Assembly: GCA_034933305.1 (NCBI GenBank) | Contig: JAYFNU010000003.1 | Span: 62,001-126,000, forward strand | DNA: 64,000 bases | Source of the DNA: JAYFNU01 sp034933305 | GTDB lineage: Bacteria > Bacillota > Clostridia > Oscillospirales > Ruminococcaceae | Direction: 5' to 3' | Shown: positions 1 to 7,783 of the stretch, in pieces | Layout of the letters: each line of letters opens with the position of its first letter | Position numbering within the stretch: the stretch's first letter is position 1 | Translations under genes and position numbers: made by a program | Notes under the pieces: model-generated | Told to the model about the DNA's origin: nothing | The model's input: only the letters and a program-made list of their open reading frames with translations | Database searches by the model: none

Positions 1-321
1 GAGCTGCTCATCTCGGCGGTCCTCACGTCCGCGCAGGTGGGCGCCAACCTCGTCGACATCCTCGGCATCTGCACCGAGACGGTCAACGACAGGATCAAGA
101 TCAAAAACGAGATCCGCGTTCTGTCGGCGCAGGGCCGCATGTCGGGCATCATCCTGTCGGCGCTGCCCATCGTCGTCATCCTCATGCTCATGTTCATCAA
201 CCCGGGCTACATCAGCTCATTTTTCGAAACACCGACCGGGCGCGCGCTCATCATCGCCGGGTTCGCGCTGGAGGGCGTCGGATTCCTCGTCATCCAGAAG
301 CTCGTCGACATCCGCTACTGA
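1..321 (+). CDS. tadB: TadB-like type II secretion F-domain membrane protein, 3' part
   Basis: The frame is open from the first base, so only the last 106 residues are present. They contain the end of a T2SSF (GspF/TadB) cytoplasmic domain (residues about 1-45, ending in a charged helix with IKIKNEIRVL) followed by two hydrophobic segments at about 47-67 and 80-100. That is the usual end of a Tad inner-membrane platform protein. The next gene, a second T2SSF protein, starts 9 bases after the stop behind a GAGGAGGG ribosome binding site, which is the standard tadB-tadC arrangement. The platform proteins recruit the pilus ATPase and drive Flp-pilin assembly. Assignment to TadB rather than another GspF paralogue rests mainly on this gene order. 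Confidence 0.8.
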   Translation, partial: ELLISAVLTSAQVGANLVDILGICTETVNDRIKIKNEIRVLSAQGRMSGIILSALPIVVILMLMFINPGYISSFFETPTGRALIIAGFALEGVGFLVIQKLVDIRY

Positions 322-330
322 GGAGGGCCT

Positions 331-1287
331 ATGCTGCTGTATTTGTTCTGCGCCCTCGCGGCGGTCGCCGTCTTCTGTGTGCTGCTGGCGCTTCTTGCGC
401 CCGCGGGCACCCGCAGGGACGCCGTGCGCCGGCGCATCGACTCGCTGGCCGACGACCCCCGCAGAAAATTCGTTCTCGACGACGAGCTGAACCAGCCGCT
501 GTTCGAGCGCTTCATCAAGCCGACGCTCGAATCGGTGAACGAGGTCTTTGAGCGGTTCATGCGCCGCAGCGCAAAAAACGCCGGCGACGCGCGGGAAAAG
601 AGGAACCGGCAGGACGAGCGCCTGCGCAAGACGATCGCGCAGGCGGGCCTCGCGTTCAGCGTGGACAATTTCAAGGTGCTGCGCAGCATCATCATGGCGG
701 CGGCGTTTCTCGTGGGATTCAGCGCGGGCGCCGTCGCGCGCCGGCCCGTCGCCGACCAGCTGCTTTTCGGCATCGTCGGCGCCTTTGCGGCCTTTACGGC
801 GGTGCGCTACGTCCTCGCGGCCCTTGCGACCGCGCGCAAAAGAAAAATGGAGCGCCAGCTGCCCGACATCCTCGACATCCTGAGCATCAGCGTCGAAGCG
901 GGCCTCGGCTTTGAGCAGGCGCTGCAGCACATCACGCAGAACATGGCCGGGCCGATGGTCGACGAATTCAACGTCGCCTGCCGGGAGATCTCGATGGGAC
1001 GCACGCGCAGGGAAGCGCTGCAGGCGCTCGCGGAGCGCTGCGAGATCGAGGAACTGCGCACGTTCACCGGCGCCGTCATCCAGGCGGGGCAGCTCGGCAT
1101 CTCCATCAAAAACGTGCTGCGCTCGCAGTCGACGGCCATGCGGCAGTCCCGCCGGTCGAAGGCCGAGGAGAAGGCGCACAAGGTCTCGACGAAGATCCTC
1201 ATCCCGATGCTTCTGTTCATCTTCCCGGTGCTGTTCATCGTGCTGCTCGGCCCGGCGGTCATGAACATTCTTCAGAATCTGAGGTGA
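331..1287 (+). CDS. tadC: TadC-like type II secretion F-domain membrane protein
   Basis: A 318-residue inner-membrane protein. It has an N-terminal hydrophobic segment (about 2-24), a charged linker, two membrane segments at about 120-175, a T2SSF domain at about 180-280 that includes the family-typical stretch LPDILDILSISVEAGLGFEQAL, split here as LPDILDILSI and SVEAGLGFEQAL, and a last membrane segment (about 290-312). The length and order fit TadC, the partner of TadB in the Flp/Tad pilus platform. The start has a GAGGAGGG site 4-11 bases upstream. The gene lies between TadB and a DUF192 gene with almost no spacing, so co-transcription is likely. Confidence 0.85.
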   Translation: MLLYLFCALAAVAVFCVLLALLAPAGTRRDAVRRRIDSLADDPRRKFVLDDELNQPLFERFIKPTLESVNEVFERFMRRSAKNAGDAREKRNRQDERLRKTIAQAGLAFSVDNFKVLRSIIMAAAFLVGFSAGAVARRPVADQLLFGIVGAFAAFTAVRYVLAALATARKRKMERQLPDILDILSISVEAGLGFEQALQHITQNMAGPMVDEFNVACREISMGRTRREALQALAERCEIEELRTFTGAVIQAGQLGISIKNVLRSQSTAMRQSRRSKAEEKAHKVSTKILIPMLLFIFPVLFIVLLGPAVMNILQNLR

Positions 1288-1291
1288 AGCC

Positions 1292-1621
1292 ATGAAAGTC
1301 ACATGCGGCGGCCGCACGCTTGCGGCCGATGTCCGGACGGCGGATGACTTTTTCAGCCGCTTCCTCGGCCTCATGGGGCGGCGGGAGCTGCCGCCCGGCG
1401 GCGGACTGCTGCTTCGGCGCTGCGCGTCGATCCACTGCTTTTTCATGTGCTTCACGATCGACGCGGTCTATCTCGACGGCGACATGCGCGTCGTCGGCAC
1501 AGAGACGCTCGCGCCGTGGCGCGTCGGACACATCTTCAGGGGGGTCAGACACGTTTTGGAGCTGCCGGCGGGCGCAGCCGCCGGCCTTTCGGCGGGCGAC
1601 ACGCTGCACACAGAGATATAG
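1292..1621 (+). CDS. DUF192 family protein
   Basis: A 109-residue protein matching the DUF192 fold. Hallmarks seen are the early FLGLMGRRELPPGGGLLLRR-type stretch (residues about 28-47), the core IHCFFMCFTIDAVYLD (about 51-66), and the later WRVGHIFRGVRHVLELPAG with G.S.GD near the end. Many DUF192 proteins are exported, but no signal peptide is visible here. The start codon is 4 bases after the tadC stop, with GAGGTGA overlapping that stop, so it is translationally linked to the Tad operon. DUF192 genes do occur in Tad loci of Gram-positive bacteria, but the biochemical role is unknown. Confidence 0.8.
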   Translation: MKVTCGGRTLAADVRTADDFFSRFLGLMGRRELPPGGGLLLRRCASIHCFFMCFTIDAVYLDGDMRVVGTETLAPWRVGHIFRGVRHVLELPAGAAAGLSAGDTLHTEI

Positions 1622-1647
1622 ACAGAGATAAAACGGAGGGGAACACC

Positions 1648-2640
1648 ATGGTACTCGCACAGGAGATCGGAAAGAACATGTTCGCAGAGGGACTTGACGA
1701 GACGGCGTCGCGCATCCGCAGCCGCATCGAAGAGACCGAGATGCAGAATTGCCTCGAGAGCTTTATGGGCGGATACACGAGAAAGTCCGTACAGAAGTAT
1801 GTCGCGCGCATGAAAAAACAGCAGCAGCAGTCGAGCGAGAACTTCAACCTCGAGATGAAGCGCGTGCTCGACGAGAAGGAACAGCTCGCGGGCGACAACG
1901 CGCGGCTGTCGCAGAAGATCGAAAAGCTAGAGGAAGACTGCCGGACGATCGCCGACACGGCGGCGCAGGGCCCCGGTTTTACGGCGCAGGATGTTGAGCA
2001 GCTCAAGGCGGCGCTCGAGGCGCTGCGCGCGGAGAACGCGTCGCTCAGCGCACAGCTGCGCGAAAAGCAGGAGACCGTCGCCCGGCTCGACGCCGACGCG
2101 AAGAATGCCGCCCTCGCCGCGCAGCGCGCGGCGCAGGAGGCGCAGGCCTGTCAGGAGCTGCTCGCCGCGGAAAAGAAGGAGAGCGCCGTGCAGAAAAATG
2201 CGGCGACCCAGCTGTATGCGCAGCTCTCGGAGTCCCGCGCGCAGGCGGAGTACCTCAAAAAGATCCTTGCCGACGGCAATCCCGCCGAGCTCAAGACGGC
2301 GGTGACGGGTCTCACGCAGGCGCTGGCGATCAAGGAGAAAATCATCGCCGGCAAAGACGCCCAGATAGAGGCGCTCGGCCGGGAAAAACAGACGATCGGC
2401 GACCAGATGGCGGAGCTGCGCGCAACCGCGGCGAAGCTTTCCGGCGCGGCGGGCTCGCTCATGCAGCAAAACGAGCAGCTCGCGGCGGCGAACAGGGCGC
2501 TGGCGGATAAAATGAACGAAGCGGCGTCGCAGACGATCCTGCTGCTCGACGAAAAGTCGAAGCTGGCGGTCGAAAAGCTGCAGGCGGAGCGCGCGCTCGA
2601 AGCGGCGCGGCTGCAGCTGTCGGGCGGCGCGCAGAATTGA
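1648..2640 (+). CDS. Long coiled-coil protein with DivIVA-like start, in Tad locus
   Basis: A 330-residue acidic protein. I take ATG 1648 as the start because GGAGGGG lies 6-12 bases upstream and the frame before it is a shadow of the DUF192 gene. Residues about 30-50 contain FMGGYTRKSVQKYVARMK. The GY....V..Y pattern resembles the lipid-binding N-terminus of DivIVA/GpsB proteins, although this is only a local resemblance. The rest is almost continuous heptad-rich helix (many E/K/Q/A, few G/P) to the C-terminus. There is no membrane segment or signal peptide. Its place between tadC and the TadE/G-like gene suggests a scaffold or polar-localisation role for the pilus. Function is otherwise unknown. 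Confidence 0.65.
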   Translation: MVLAQEIGKNMFAEGLDETASRIRSRIEETEMQNCLESFMGGYTRKSVQKYVARMKKQQQQSSENFNLEMKRVLDEKEQLAGDNARLSQKIEKLEEDCRTIADTAAQGPGFTAQDVEQLKAALEALRAENASLSAQLREKQETVARLDADAKNAALAAQRAAQEAQACQELLAAEKKESAVQKNAATQLYAQLSESRAQAEYLKKILADGNPAELKTAVTGLTQALAIKEKIIAGKDAQIEALGREKQTIGDQMAELRATAAKLSGAAGSLMQQNEQLAAANRALADKMNEAASQTILLLDEKSKLAVEKLQAERALEAARLQLSGGAQN

Positions 2641-2681
2641 CGGGCCGCACCCGGCGGCGGGGCGGCGGAAAGGACGCGGAA

Positions 2682-3998
2682 ATGAAAAGACGTATAGGCG
2701 GCTTTTTGCGGCGGTTCGCGCGCGCGCAGCGGGGCAGCACCCTGACCATCGCGTGCATCGCGCTTGCGGCGCTGCTGGGCATGTCGGCCCTCGTCGTGGA
2801 TATGGGCGCGATGTACGCCGAAAAATCGGGGCTGCAGAACGCGCTGGACGCGGCGGCGCTCGCGGGCGCCCAGTGCCTGCCGGATTACAGCGATGCGACG
2901 CAGAAGGCGCAGCGCTATTTTGAGGCGAACGGCTACGCTGCCGCCGATCTCACCGTCACCTTTTCCGCGCAGGACACCATCACCTGCACGTCCAGCGCGC
3001 AGATCCAGACGACCTTCGCGCGCGTGCTGGGCGTGACGAGCACCACGACGAGCGAGCTGCATGCGACGGCGCTCAAAACGACCCGAAAAATGGCCAGCCC
3101 CTTCGATTACGGCGTATTTCAGGGCGAGCCCGGCGAGCTGCTGCAGCTCGGCGGCGCCGCTTTCTCGATCAACGGCGGCGTATTCTCGAACGGGGCCTTC
3201 GAATGCAAGCCCGGCGGCCTCACGACGATCACCGGCGTGACGACCGTCGACGGCGGCGATCCCGACATCATCGGCTGCGTGAGCATCGGCACGCTCGTCA
3301 AGGGCGCCGATCCCATCGGCATGGTGGATATGCAGCCCTATTTCGACGGCCTGCTGACCGATGCGACGAGCGGCCACGTTTTTTCGACGGCGACCGCCGA
3401 CCAGATCAAGCAGTGGGGCAAGGCGTGGCAGCCCTTCACCATCAGCGGCTATAACAAGATCAGCGGAAGCTTCAAGACAAGCGCGCTTTGCATCATCGAC
3501 GGCGTGCTCATCGTCAACGGGGACTTTACCGCCGGCGCGGGCATCCAGATCAACAGCGGCGGCGCGCTGATCGTCTACGGAAACCTCTCGTGGGGCGGCT
3601 ACAACGGGCATCTGCCGTCCTTCAACAACAGTCTCATCTACGTGACGGGCAGCCTGAAGGCGAGCCCCGGCGGCACCGGCACCACCTTTACGGGCGCGAA
3701 CAATGTCTACGTAAAGGGCGATATGACCCTCGCCGGCTCGGGCATCGTTACGACCGGCAACACGTTTTTCTACTGCCAGAACGGCAGCCTAACCGTGACG
3801 GCGAGCTGCAGCAGCATCTACTTGTGCGGCACGCTGTACGCGTACAACGGCACAGTCGTCCTCGAGAGCCGCCCCAATATCTACGGGGCGGTCATCGGAC
3901 GGCACATCGACAGCTTCCCCGGCGGCCTGACGGTGACGTATCCGCCGGACGGCCTCGGCTATTCCGCCACACAGGATGCCTACAAGCTGATCGACTGA
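2682..3998 (+). CDS. TadE/TadG-like pilus protein with long repetitive extracellular region
   Basis: A 438-residue protein starting at ATG 2682 after GGAAAGGA. Residues 1-14 are basic (KRRIGGFLRRFARAQRG) and are followed by a single hydrophobic helix (about 17-40). Next comes the TadE/G signature AEKSGLQNALDAAALAGAQ at about 45-63, typical of Flp pseudopilins and putative Flp pilus-assembly TadG-like proteins. From about residue 130 to the end the sequence is rich in G, S, T and N with short beta-prone turns, for example INGGVFSNGAFE and LIVNGDFTAGAGIQINSGGA, which looks like a beta-helix or other repetitive sheet outside the cell. It ends the Tad operon and is followed by a terminator. Confidence 0.75.
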   Translation: MKRRIGGFLRRFARAQRGSTLTIACIALAALLGMSALVVDMGAMYAEKSGLQNALDAAALAGAQCLPDYSDATQKAQRYFEANGYAAADLTVTFSAQDTITCTSSAQIQTTFARVLGVTSTTTSELHATALKTTRKMASPFDYGVFQGEPGELLQLGGAAFSINGGVFSNGAFECKPGGLTTITGVTTVDGGDPDIIGCVSIGTLVKGADPIGMVDMQPYFDGLLTDATSGHVFSTATADQIKQWGKAWQPFTISGYNKISGSFKTSALCIIDGVLIVNGDFTAGAGIQINSGGALIVYGNLSWGGYNGHLPSFNNSLIYVTGSLKASPGGTGTTFTGANNVYVKGDMTLAGSGIVTTGNTFFYCQNGSLTVTASCSSIYLCGTLYAYNGTVVLESRPNIYGAVIGRHIDSFPGGLTVTYPPDGLGYSATQDAYKLID

Positions 3999-4021
3999 AT
4001 TGGTGTTCCCCTTATTTTACG

Positions 4022-4050
4022 GCGGCGCGGCTTCGTCCGCGCCGCTGCTT
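4022..4050 (+). terminator. Intrinsic terminator after the Tad operon
   Basis: A perfect 9-bp stem (4022-4030 with 4037-4045, GCGGCGCGG / CCGCGCCGC) closes a 6-base loop and is followed by a T-rich run (GCTTTTATTT). It lies about 25 bases after the TadE/G-like stop codon. Confidence 0.75.
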
Positions 4051-4177
4051 TTATTTGCGCCGCGCTTGCCCTTTCGCCGGCCGGCGGCCTATAATAGAAA
4101 AAATCAACGCCGCACGCGCAGGAAGACGGGAGATCCGCTTCGGCGGCGCGGCGGGCAAAAGAGAAGGGGAGAGCGGA

Positions 4178-4720
4178 ATGGAAGCAGCGGGAGGAACGGG
4201 AGAGGGCGCGGCCCTCGGGAGGCAGGAGGTCTTCGAGCTGCTGCGGCTGCACGGCGTCGCGTTCGAGCTGGCGGAGCATCCGGCAGTTTATACGATCGGG
4301 GAGATGCTCGCCCGGCATCTGCCGCACCCGGAGGACGTCGCGAAGAACCTCTTTTTGCGGGATGACAAAAAGCGCGGTTACTACCTCGTGACGCTGCGCG
4401 GGGAAAAGCGGGCGGACCTCAGGGCGCTGCGCGCGCAGCTCGGCACCCGGCCGCTCTCCTTTGCGAACGAGGAGGAGCTGGGCGCGATGCTCGGCCTGCA
4501 AAAAGGCGCCGTCACGCCCTTCGGGCTGCTCAATGACGCCGGGGGCCGGGTGCGGGCCTACGTCGACGCGGATTTTTGCGGGCGGCGCATCGGCGTCCAC
4601 CCGAACGACAACACGGCGACGGTCTTCCTTGAAGCGGACGAGCTGCTGCGCGTGCTGCGCGGGGCGGGCGCGCGCATCGAGTATGCCGCCGTTCCGCAGG
4701 CGGATCTTCCGGAGCATTGA
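4178..4720 (+). CDS. Prolyl-tRNA editing protein (YbaK/ProX/PrdX family)
   Basis: A 180-residue trans-editing deacylase that would hydrolyse mischarged aminoacyl-tRNAPro (typically Ala-tRNAPro) in the cytoplasm. Family marks are VAKNLFLRD near residue 55, whose Lys is the conserved catalytic lysine of the INS-like domain, then LSFANEEELG, GAVTPFGLLND and the terminal HPNDNTATVFL. Length fits stand-alone PrdX/ProXp-ala proteins. ATG 4178 is preceded by GAGAAGGGGAGA. The upstream extension of the frame is a shadow of the TadE/G-like gene. The gene is monocistronic by position, between the Tad terminator and a terminator for the opposing gene. Confidence 0.87.
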   Translation: MEAAGGTGEGAALGRQEVFELLRLHGVAFELAEHPAVYTIGEMLARHLPHPEDVAKNLFLRDDKKRGYYLVTLRGEKRADLRALRAQLGTRPLSFANEEELGAMLGLQKGAVTPFGLLNDAGGRVRAYVDADFCGRRIGVHPNDNTATVFLEADELLRVLRGAGARIEYAAVPQADLPEH

Positions 4721-4750
4721 AAAAGAGCCCCGCGGCCGACCGCAGGGCTC
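4719..4750 (-). terminator. Intrinsic terminator of the DUF5662 gene (leftward)
   Basis: The arms GAGCCC-CGCGG (4725-4735) and CGCAGGGCTC (4741-4750) form a GC-rich stem. Read on the minus strand it is followed by a run of five Ts, which overlaps the end of the prolyl-tRNA editing gene. It has no T-run on the plus strand, so it serves mainly the leftward gene. Confidence 0.7.
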
Positions 4751-4805
4751 CGACAGATATATAGGATTCCGCCGCCGGCGGGGGCCGGACGTTCGCGGGG
4801 AAATT

Positions 4806-5345
4806 TCAGCGCCCCCGCTTTTCGCGCAGGGTGTGCCGTATGAAGGCAAACGTCTTCTCCTCGCCCTCGTCCCGCAGCATGCGCAGCAGCCGTTCGAGCG
4901 CCGCGGAGGTGTCAGGGTGCATGAGGTAGCCGTCCTTCCTGTGACAGTAGTATTCGTACGGCGCGGCGTCGGTGTACGCTTTTCCGAGATAGATCTTGCT
5001 CGCGGCGACGCGGTCGCAGAACATCTCGGCGAGATATTTCGGCGGCATCGGCATGCCGACCATCCCGTTCGCCCCGGCGGCATAATCGGTCCAGTACTCG
5101 AAATGGTGGCGGTTGCGCCCCTTGTGGTGCATCCAGGCGAGCGAGTAGCCGCAGGCGCGCCGCTCACCGATGTTCGGGCTTTTGTCGCCGCTCCAGTATT
5201 TTGCGCCGGGGATGAACTCGACAGGGGAGTATTTGGACAGATCGTGCAGCAGGCCGCGCAGCGGGATGCCCGCCCTGAAGCAGTTGCGGATGACGGCGTG
5301 GCGGTGCCGGGTGATCGTCTGAAAATGCCGGAACGGATGGAACAT
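4806..5345 (-). CDS. DUF5662 family protein
   Basis: A 179-residue soluble protein resembling the DUF5662 family, whose members look like small HD-type metal-binding proteins. Visible conserved residues are HRHAVIRNCF, LLHDLSKYSP (residues about 32-41, the HD pair), WMHHKGRNRHHFEYW (about 70-84), and a late H near KDGYLMHPDT. There is no signal peptide or membrane segment. It stands alone, convergent with the prolyl-tRNA editing gene, and is followed by its own terminator. The function of the family is not established. An HD-like hydrolase is a reasonable inference only. Confidence 0.75.
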   Translation of the reverse strand: MFHPFRHFQTITRHRHAVIRNCFRAGIPLRGLLHDLSKYSPVEFIPGAKYWSGDKSPNIGERRACGYSLAWMHHKGRNRHHFEYWTDYAAGANGMVGMPMPPKYLAEMFCDRVAASKIYLGKAYTDAAPYEYYCHRKDGYLMHPDTSAALERLLRMLRDEGEEKTFAFIRHTLREKRGR

Positions 5346-5426
5346 GGATGCACCTCATACTTTCCTATAGAATACTATCCCGTCCGCCCGGATTTTGCAA
5401 GTCGCCGCCCCAGAAACGTCAAAAAG

Positions 5427-5456
5427 AAAAGCCCCGACTTCCGCCGGGGCCTTTTC
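5427..5456 (-). terminator. Intrinsic terminator of the left sugar-island operon
   Basis: A hairpin with arms AAGCCCCG / CGGGGCCTT (about 5429-5436 and 5445-5453) sits directly after the HIT gene stop on the minus strand. It is followed leftward by TTTTCTTTTTG. It coincides with the left compositional edge of the sugar island. Confidence 0.7.
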
Positions 5457-5887
5457 TAACAGATATGTTTTCGGAGCTTCTCGATTTCGTCTGCCAACTG
5501 TTTTGCACGCGCCGCATATTCTGCATCGCTCAGGTAAGTCTTGTCCAGACTGATGACAAAAGTGCCGCCCCACTCTTCTTTACCTTCCCATTTGGGGACA
5601 ATGTGGAAGTGGATATGGCCCATAGTGTCCGAAAAAGAACCGTAATTGATCTTGTCCGGGTGATACAGTTCATTAATCGCCTTGGCGACCAGCGATACGT
5701 CGCGCATAAAGCCGCAAAGTTCGGCGTCGGACAGTTCAAATAGCTCCCTGTGGTGATTTTTTTCCACCACGACACAGCGGCCGGCGTGGGTCTGTTCTTT
5801 AAACAGAAAAACCTTAGACGAGTCGAGGTCGCAGACCTTGACGACGTGTGATGGGATTGCATATTTGCAGTATACGCATTCAGACAT
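5456..5887 (-). CDS. HIT family nucleotide hydrolase/transferase
   Basis: A 143-residue histidine-triad protein. The catalytic triad is seen as HIHFHIVPK at about residue 95-103. Residues 4-7 are CVYC, a zinc-type pair seen in many HIT proteins. ATG at 5887 is preceded by AAAAGGAGGG. It overlaps the stop of the upstream isomerase gene by 8 bases, so the two are translationally coupled. HIT proteins act on phosphoanhydride or phosphoramidate bonds of nucleotides. Its presence in a sugar operon may mean a GalT-like or housekeeping nucleotidyl role, which cannot be decided here. Base composition is lower in GC than the neighbouring DUF5662 gene. Confidence 0.85.
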   Translation of the reverse strand: MSECVYCKYAIPSHVVKVCDLDSSKVFLFKEQTHAGRCVVVEKNHHRELFELSDAELCGFMRDVSLVAKAINELYHPDKINYGSFSDTMGHIHFHIVPKWEGKEEWGGTFVISLDKTYLSDAEYAARAKQLADEIEKLRKHIC

Positions 5888-6986
5888 TGGGATTTCCCTC
5901 CTTTTCACCGTCAGAAAACAGGAACACAAAATCTCCGGAAAATGTGAGTTCGCCGAAATCGGCCGGCAGAAAGATGCCGGACCCCTGTTTGAACACGGTC
6001 TTAAAACCATCCGCGGCGGTCACGATGCCGCTGCCGTCAATGGCGACAGCTGCACGGTAGATGCCCGATGATCGCATGGTGTAATTCCCATGGACGACGG
6101 CCTTATTCATGGTAAAGCAGGGAGTGTCTCCGTAGCCTATAAGCGAAAAGATCTCGGCGGCTTCTGTTTTCTCCGTGAGAACGGGGCGGAGCAAGACCTT
6201 TTTCCGTATCTCTTGCTCTGTGCTGGTCGAATAATCGATGCATTCGAGCATATTGTCAAAGCCGATACCGTAGTGCATCTCCCGATCGTCCAGGCGGCGT
6301 GTCGGCATCACATGCTCAAGCTTGAACGTGAAATCGCATGCCTCGGCTACTTCCAGAAACATGGCGCCTGGCCCCATCGCATGCGGCGTCCCTGACGGCA
6401 CGAGGATGACATCGCCCTTTTCAATCGGGATTTTATGCATGGATTCCTCAATCCCGCGGACATCCTCGGCAAAAAACATCTCCCGCATTTTTTGTTTCGT
6501 CACTCCGGGCTTAAGCCCGATGCGAACATAGGGGTGCCCGCCGCCGATCTCGCGTGTCTCGACAATGTACCAAGCTTCTGTTTTGCCCCGCGAAAAGTTA
6601 AGATATTTCTTTGCATCGGCGGGGCGCGGATGTGCCTGCAAGCTGAGACGTACAACGGAATCGCCGGTGCGTATGCCCATACCGCAGCTATCCCCGACAG
6701 CCTCCACATACTTTTTCCCGAGAAAAGCGGTCGGCGCCATGGCAATCAGATCGCGCAACGCGATCTCCGCGCCGTCTTTAAGTCTGATTTTGCTTAGACC
6801 GTCATAGGGCTTGCTGTCAATATTCTGTACCTCAACCACCGACATCTGCCATTCTTCGCACATGCAGCTCTCTTCGCCGGCGGGCAGCCCCTTCCACTTG
6901 TTTAGCAACGTCCCGCCGATATAGCTGCGCGATATACGGTTGTTCTCCAGGGCCAGAGGCCGCCTTGCCAGGATGGATGGTTCCAT
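5880..6986 (-). CDS. Class I mannose-6-phosphate isomerase-like cupin protein
   Basis: A 368-residue cytoplasmic sugar-phosphate isomerase-like protein. The metal-site pattern of type I phosphomannose isomerases is visible: LSLQAHPRP (residues about 113-121, Gln and His ligands), KTEAWYIV (about 134-141, Glu ligand) and VPSGTPHAMGPG (about 198-209, His ligand), followed by a second cupin-like C-terminal half. Length is typical. It starts 34 bases after the RpiB-type gene and overlaps the HIT gene, forming the left arm of the sugar island. It probably interconverts an aldose-6-phosphate and fructose-6-phosphate or a related pair. Actual substrate specificity is open because the neighbours point to rare sugars. 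Confidence 0.85.
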   Translation of the reverse strand: MEPSILARRPLALENNRISRSYIGGTLLNKWKGLPAGEESCMCEEWQMSVVEVQNIDSKPYDGLSKIRLKDGAEIALRDLIAMAPTAFLGKKYVEAVGDSCGMGIRTGDSVVRLSLQAHPRPADAKKYLNFSRGKTEAWYIVETREIGGGHPYVRIGLKPGVTKQKMREMFFAEDVRGIEESMHKIPIEKGDVILVPSGTPHAMGPGAMFLEVAEACDFTFKLEHVMPTRRLDDREMHYGIGFDNMLECIDYSTSTEQEIRKKVLLRPVLTEKTEAAEIFSLIGYGDTPCFTMNKAVVHGNYTMRSSGIYRAAVAIDGSGIVTAADGFKTVFKQGSGIFLPADFGELTFSGDFVFLFSDGEKEGNPNV

Positions 6987-7020
6987 TGGATTAACCCTCT
7001 TTCATTCGACTCCCGCAGCG

Positions 7021-7494
7021 CTATTTGAAATTTTCATCCTCTATCCGTTTTACGTCGTCCAGCATGCCCGAAAGGAAAACCTTGCGCTCGGGCGTCTCAC
7101 CATCCGCAAATGACGCTGACAGGAACTGTTCAACCATGGCGCAGGCGTTTTTCTGTCCGACGACGTTATTCCCCATGACCAGCACGTTTGCATCGTTGAT
7201 GACGGGAATACCGCGGGCCGTAAAAATACTCTCGCAGGCGACCGCATAAACCCCTTTAAATTTATTTGCCACAATGCTTACGCCGGCACCTGTGCCGCAG
7301 ATGAGAACGCCCTTTTTATATTCGCCGCCCTGGATAACCTTTGCGAGCGCCGCTGCCGCCTGCGGATACAGGATTTTTTCATCCGGGCTCTTTTGACCAA
7401 CATCCAAAATATCGTGCCCCTTGGATTTCAAATACTCCAAAACGGCGCTCTTCAGCGGGAACCCCGCAAATTCGCAGGAAATGACGACTTTCAT
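7021..7494 (-). CDS. rpiB: RpiB/LacA/LacB family sugar-phosphate isomerase, altered active site
   Basis: A 157-residue protein of the RpiB/LacAB family, which isomerises aldose and ketose phosphates (ribose-5-P, allose-6-P or galactose-6-P). The active-site cysteine motif LICGTGAGVSIVANK is intact (residues about 64-78), as is INDANVLVMG. However, the usual CDH at the N-terminus reads CEF (residues 7-9), and the usual His before ND of the IND/HND motif is Ile. These substitutions make plain ribose-5-phosphate isomerase activity doubtful and suggest a different substrate. It is the first gene of the left arm of the island, transcribed divergently from the ABC transporter operon. Confidence 0.82.
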   Translation of the reverse strand: MKVVISCEFAGFPLKSAVLEYLKSKGHDILDVGQKSPDEKILYPQAAAALAKVIQGGEYKKGVLICGTGAGVSIVANKFKGVYAVACESIFTARGIPVINDANVLVMGNNVVGQKNACAMVEQFLSASFADGETPERKVFLSGMLDDVKRIEDENFK

Positions 7495-7783
7495 TGTATT
7501 ACATCCTTTCTGATTGATATATAACTATTGGACTAAAATATTAAACCCATAAAAGTATATCACATGCAATAATTGCTTTGCAACCGAAGCGCGCGATTTT
7601 GAGAGGCAAATCCGAAATTATGCGCATTCAACAATAATGAATATAAAAACATGTAATAATCGACGAATTTAAGCAATAATGCCAAAATCAGGTTGATTTT
7701 AGCGCACTGTTGCGTTAACATAAAGCTGTGATATGTTAATCGCAAATTAATATATTACAAACATTTACAAAGGAGAGGAAAAC
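7495..7783. promoter_or_regulatory. AT-rich divergent control region with operator-like inverted repeat
   Basis: This 289-base gap between divergent operons is clearly AT-rich against both flanks and must hold both promoters. An 8-bp perfect inverted repeat TTAACATA / TATGTTAA occupies 7715-7722 and 7732-7739, spaced by 9 bases, about 45 bases before the transporter start. A possible rightward promoter is TTGATT (7693-7698), 17 bases, TAACAT (7716-7721), which would place the -10 within the repeat. The GntR regulator encoded downstream is the natural candidate to bind here. A 61-codon open frame on the minus strand in this gap has no convincing start or homology and is not called. Confidence 0.6.

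Noticed and set aside
7560..7745. 61-codon minus-strand frame in the AT-rich divergent gap
   Set aside because: No ribosome binding site, overlaps the expected promoters, and composition is that of regulatory DNA.
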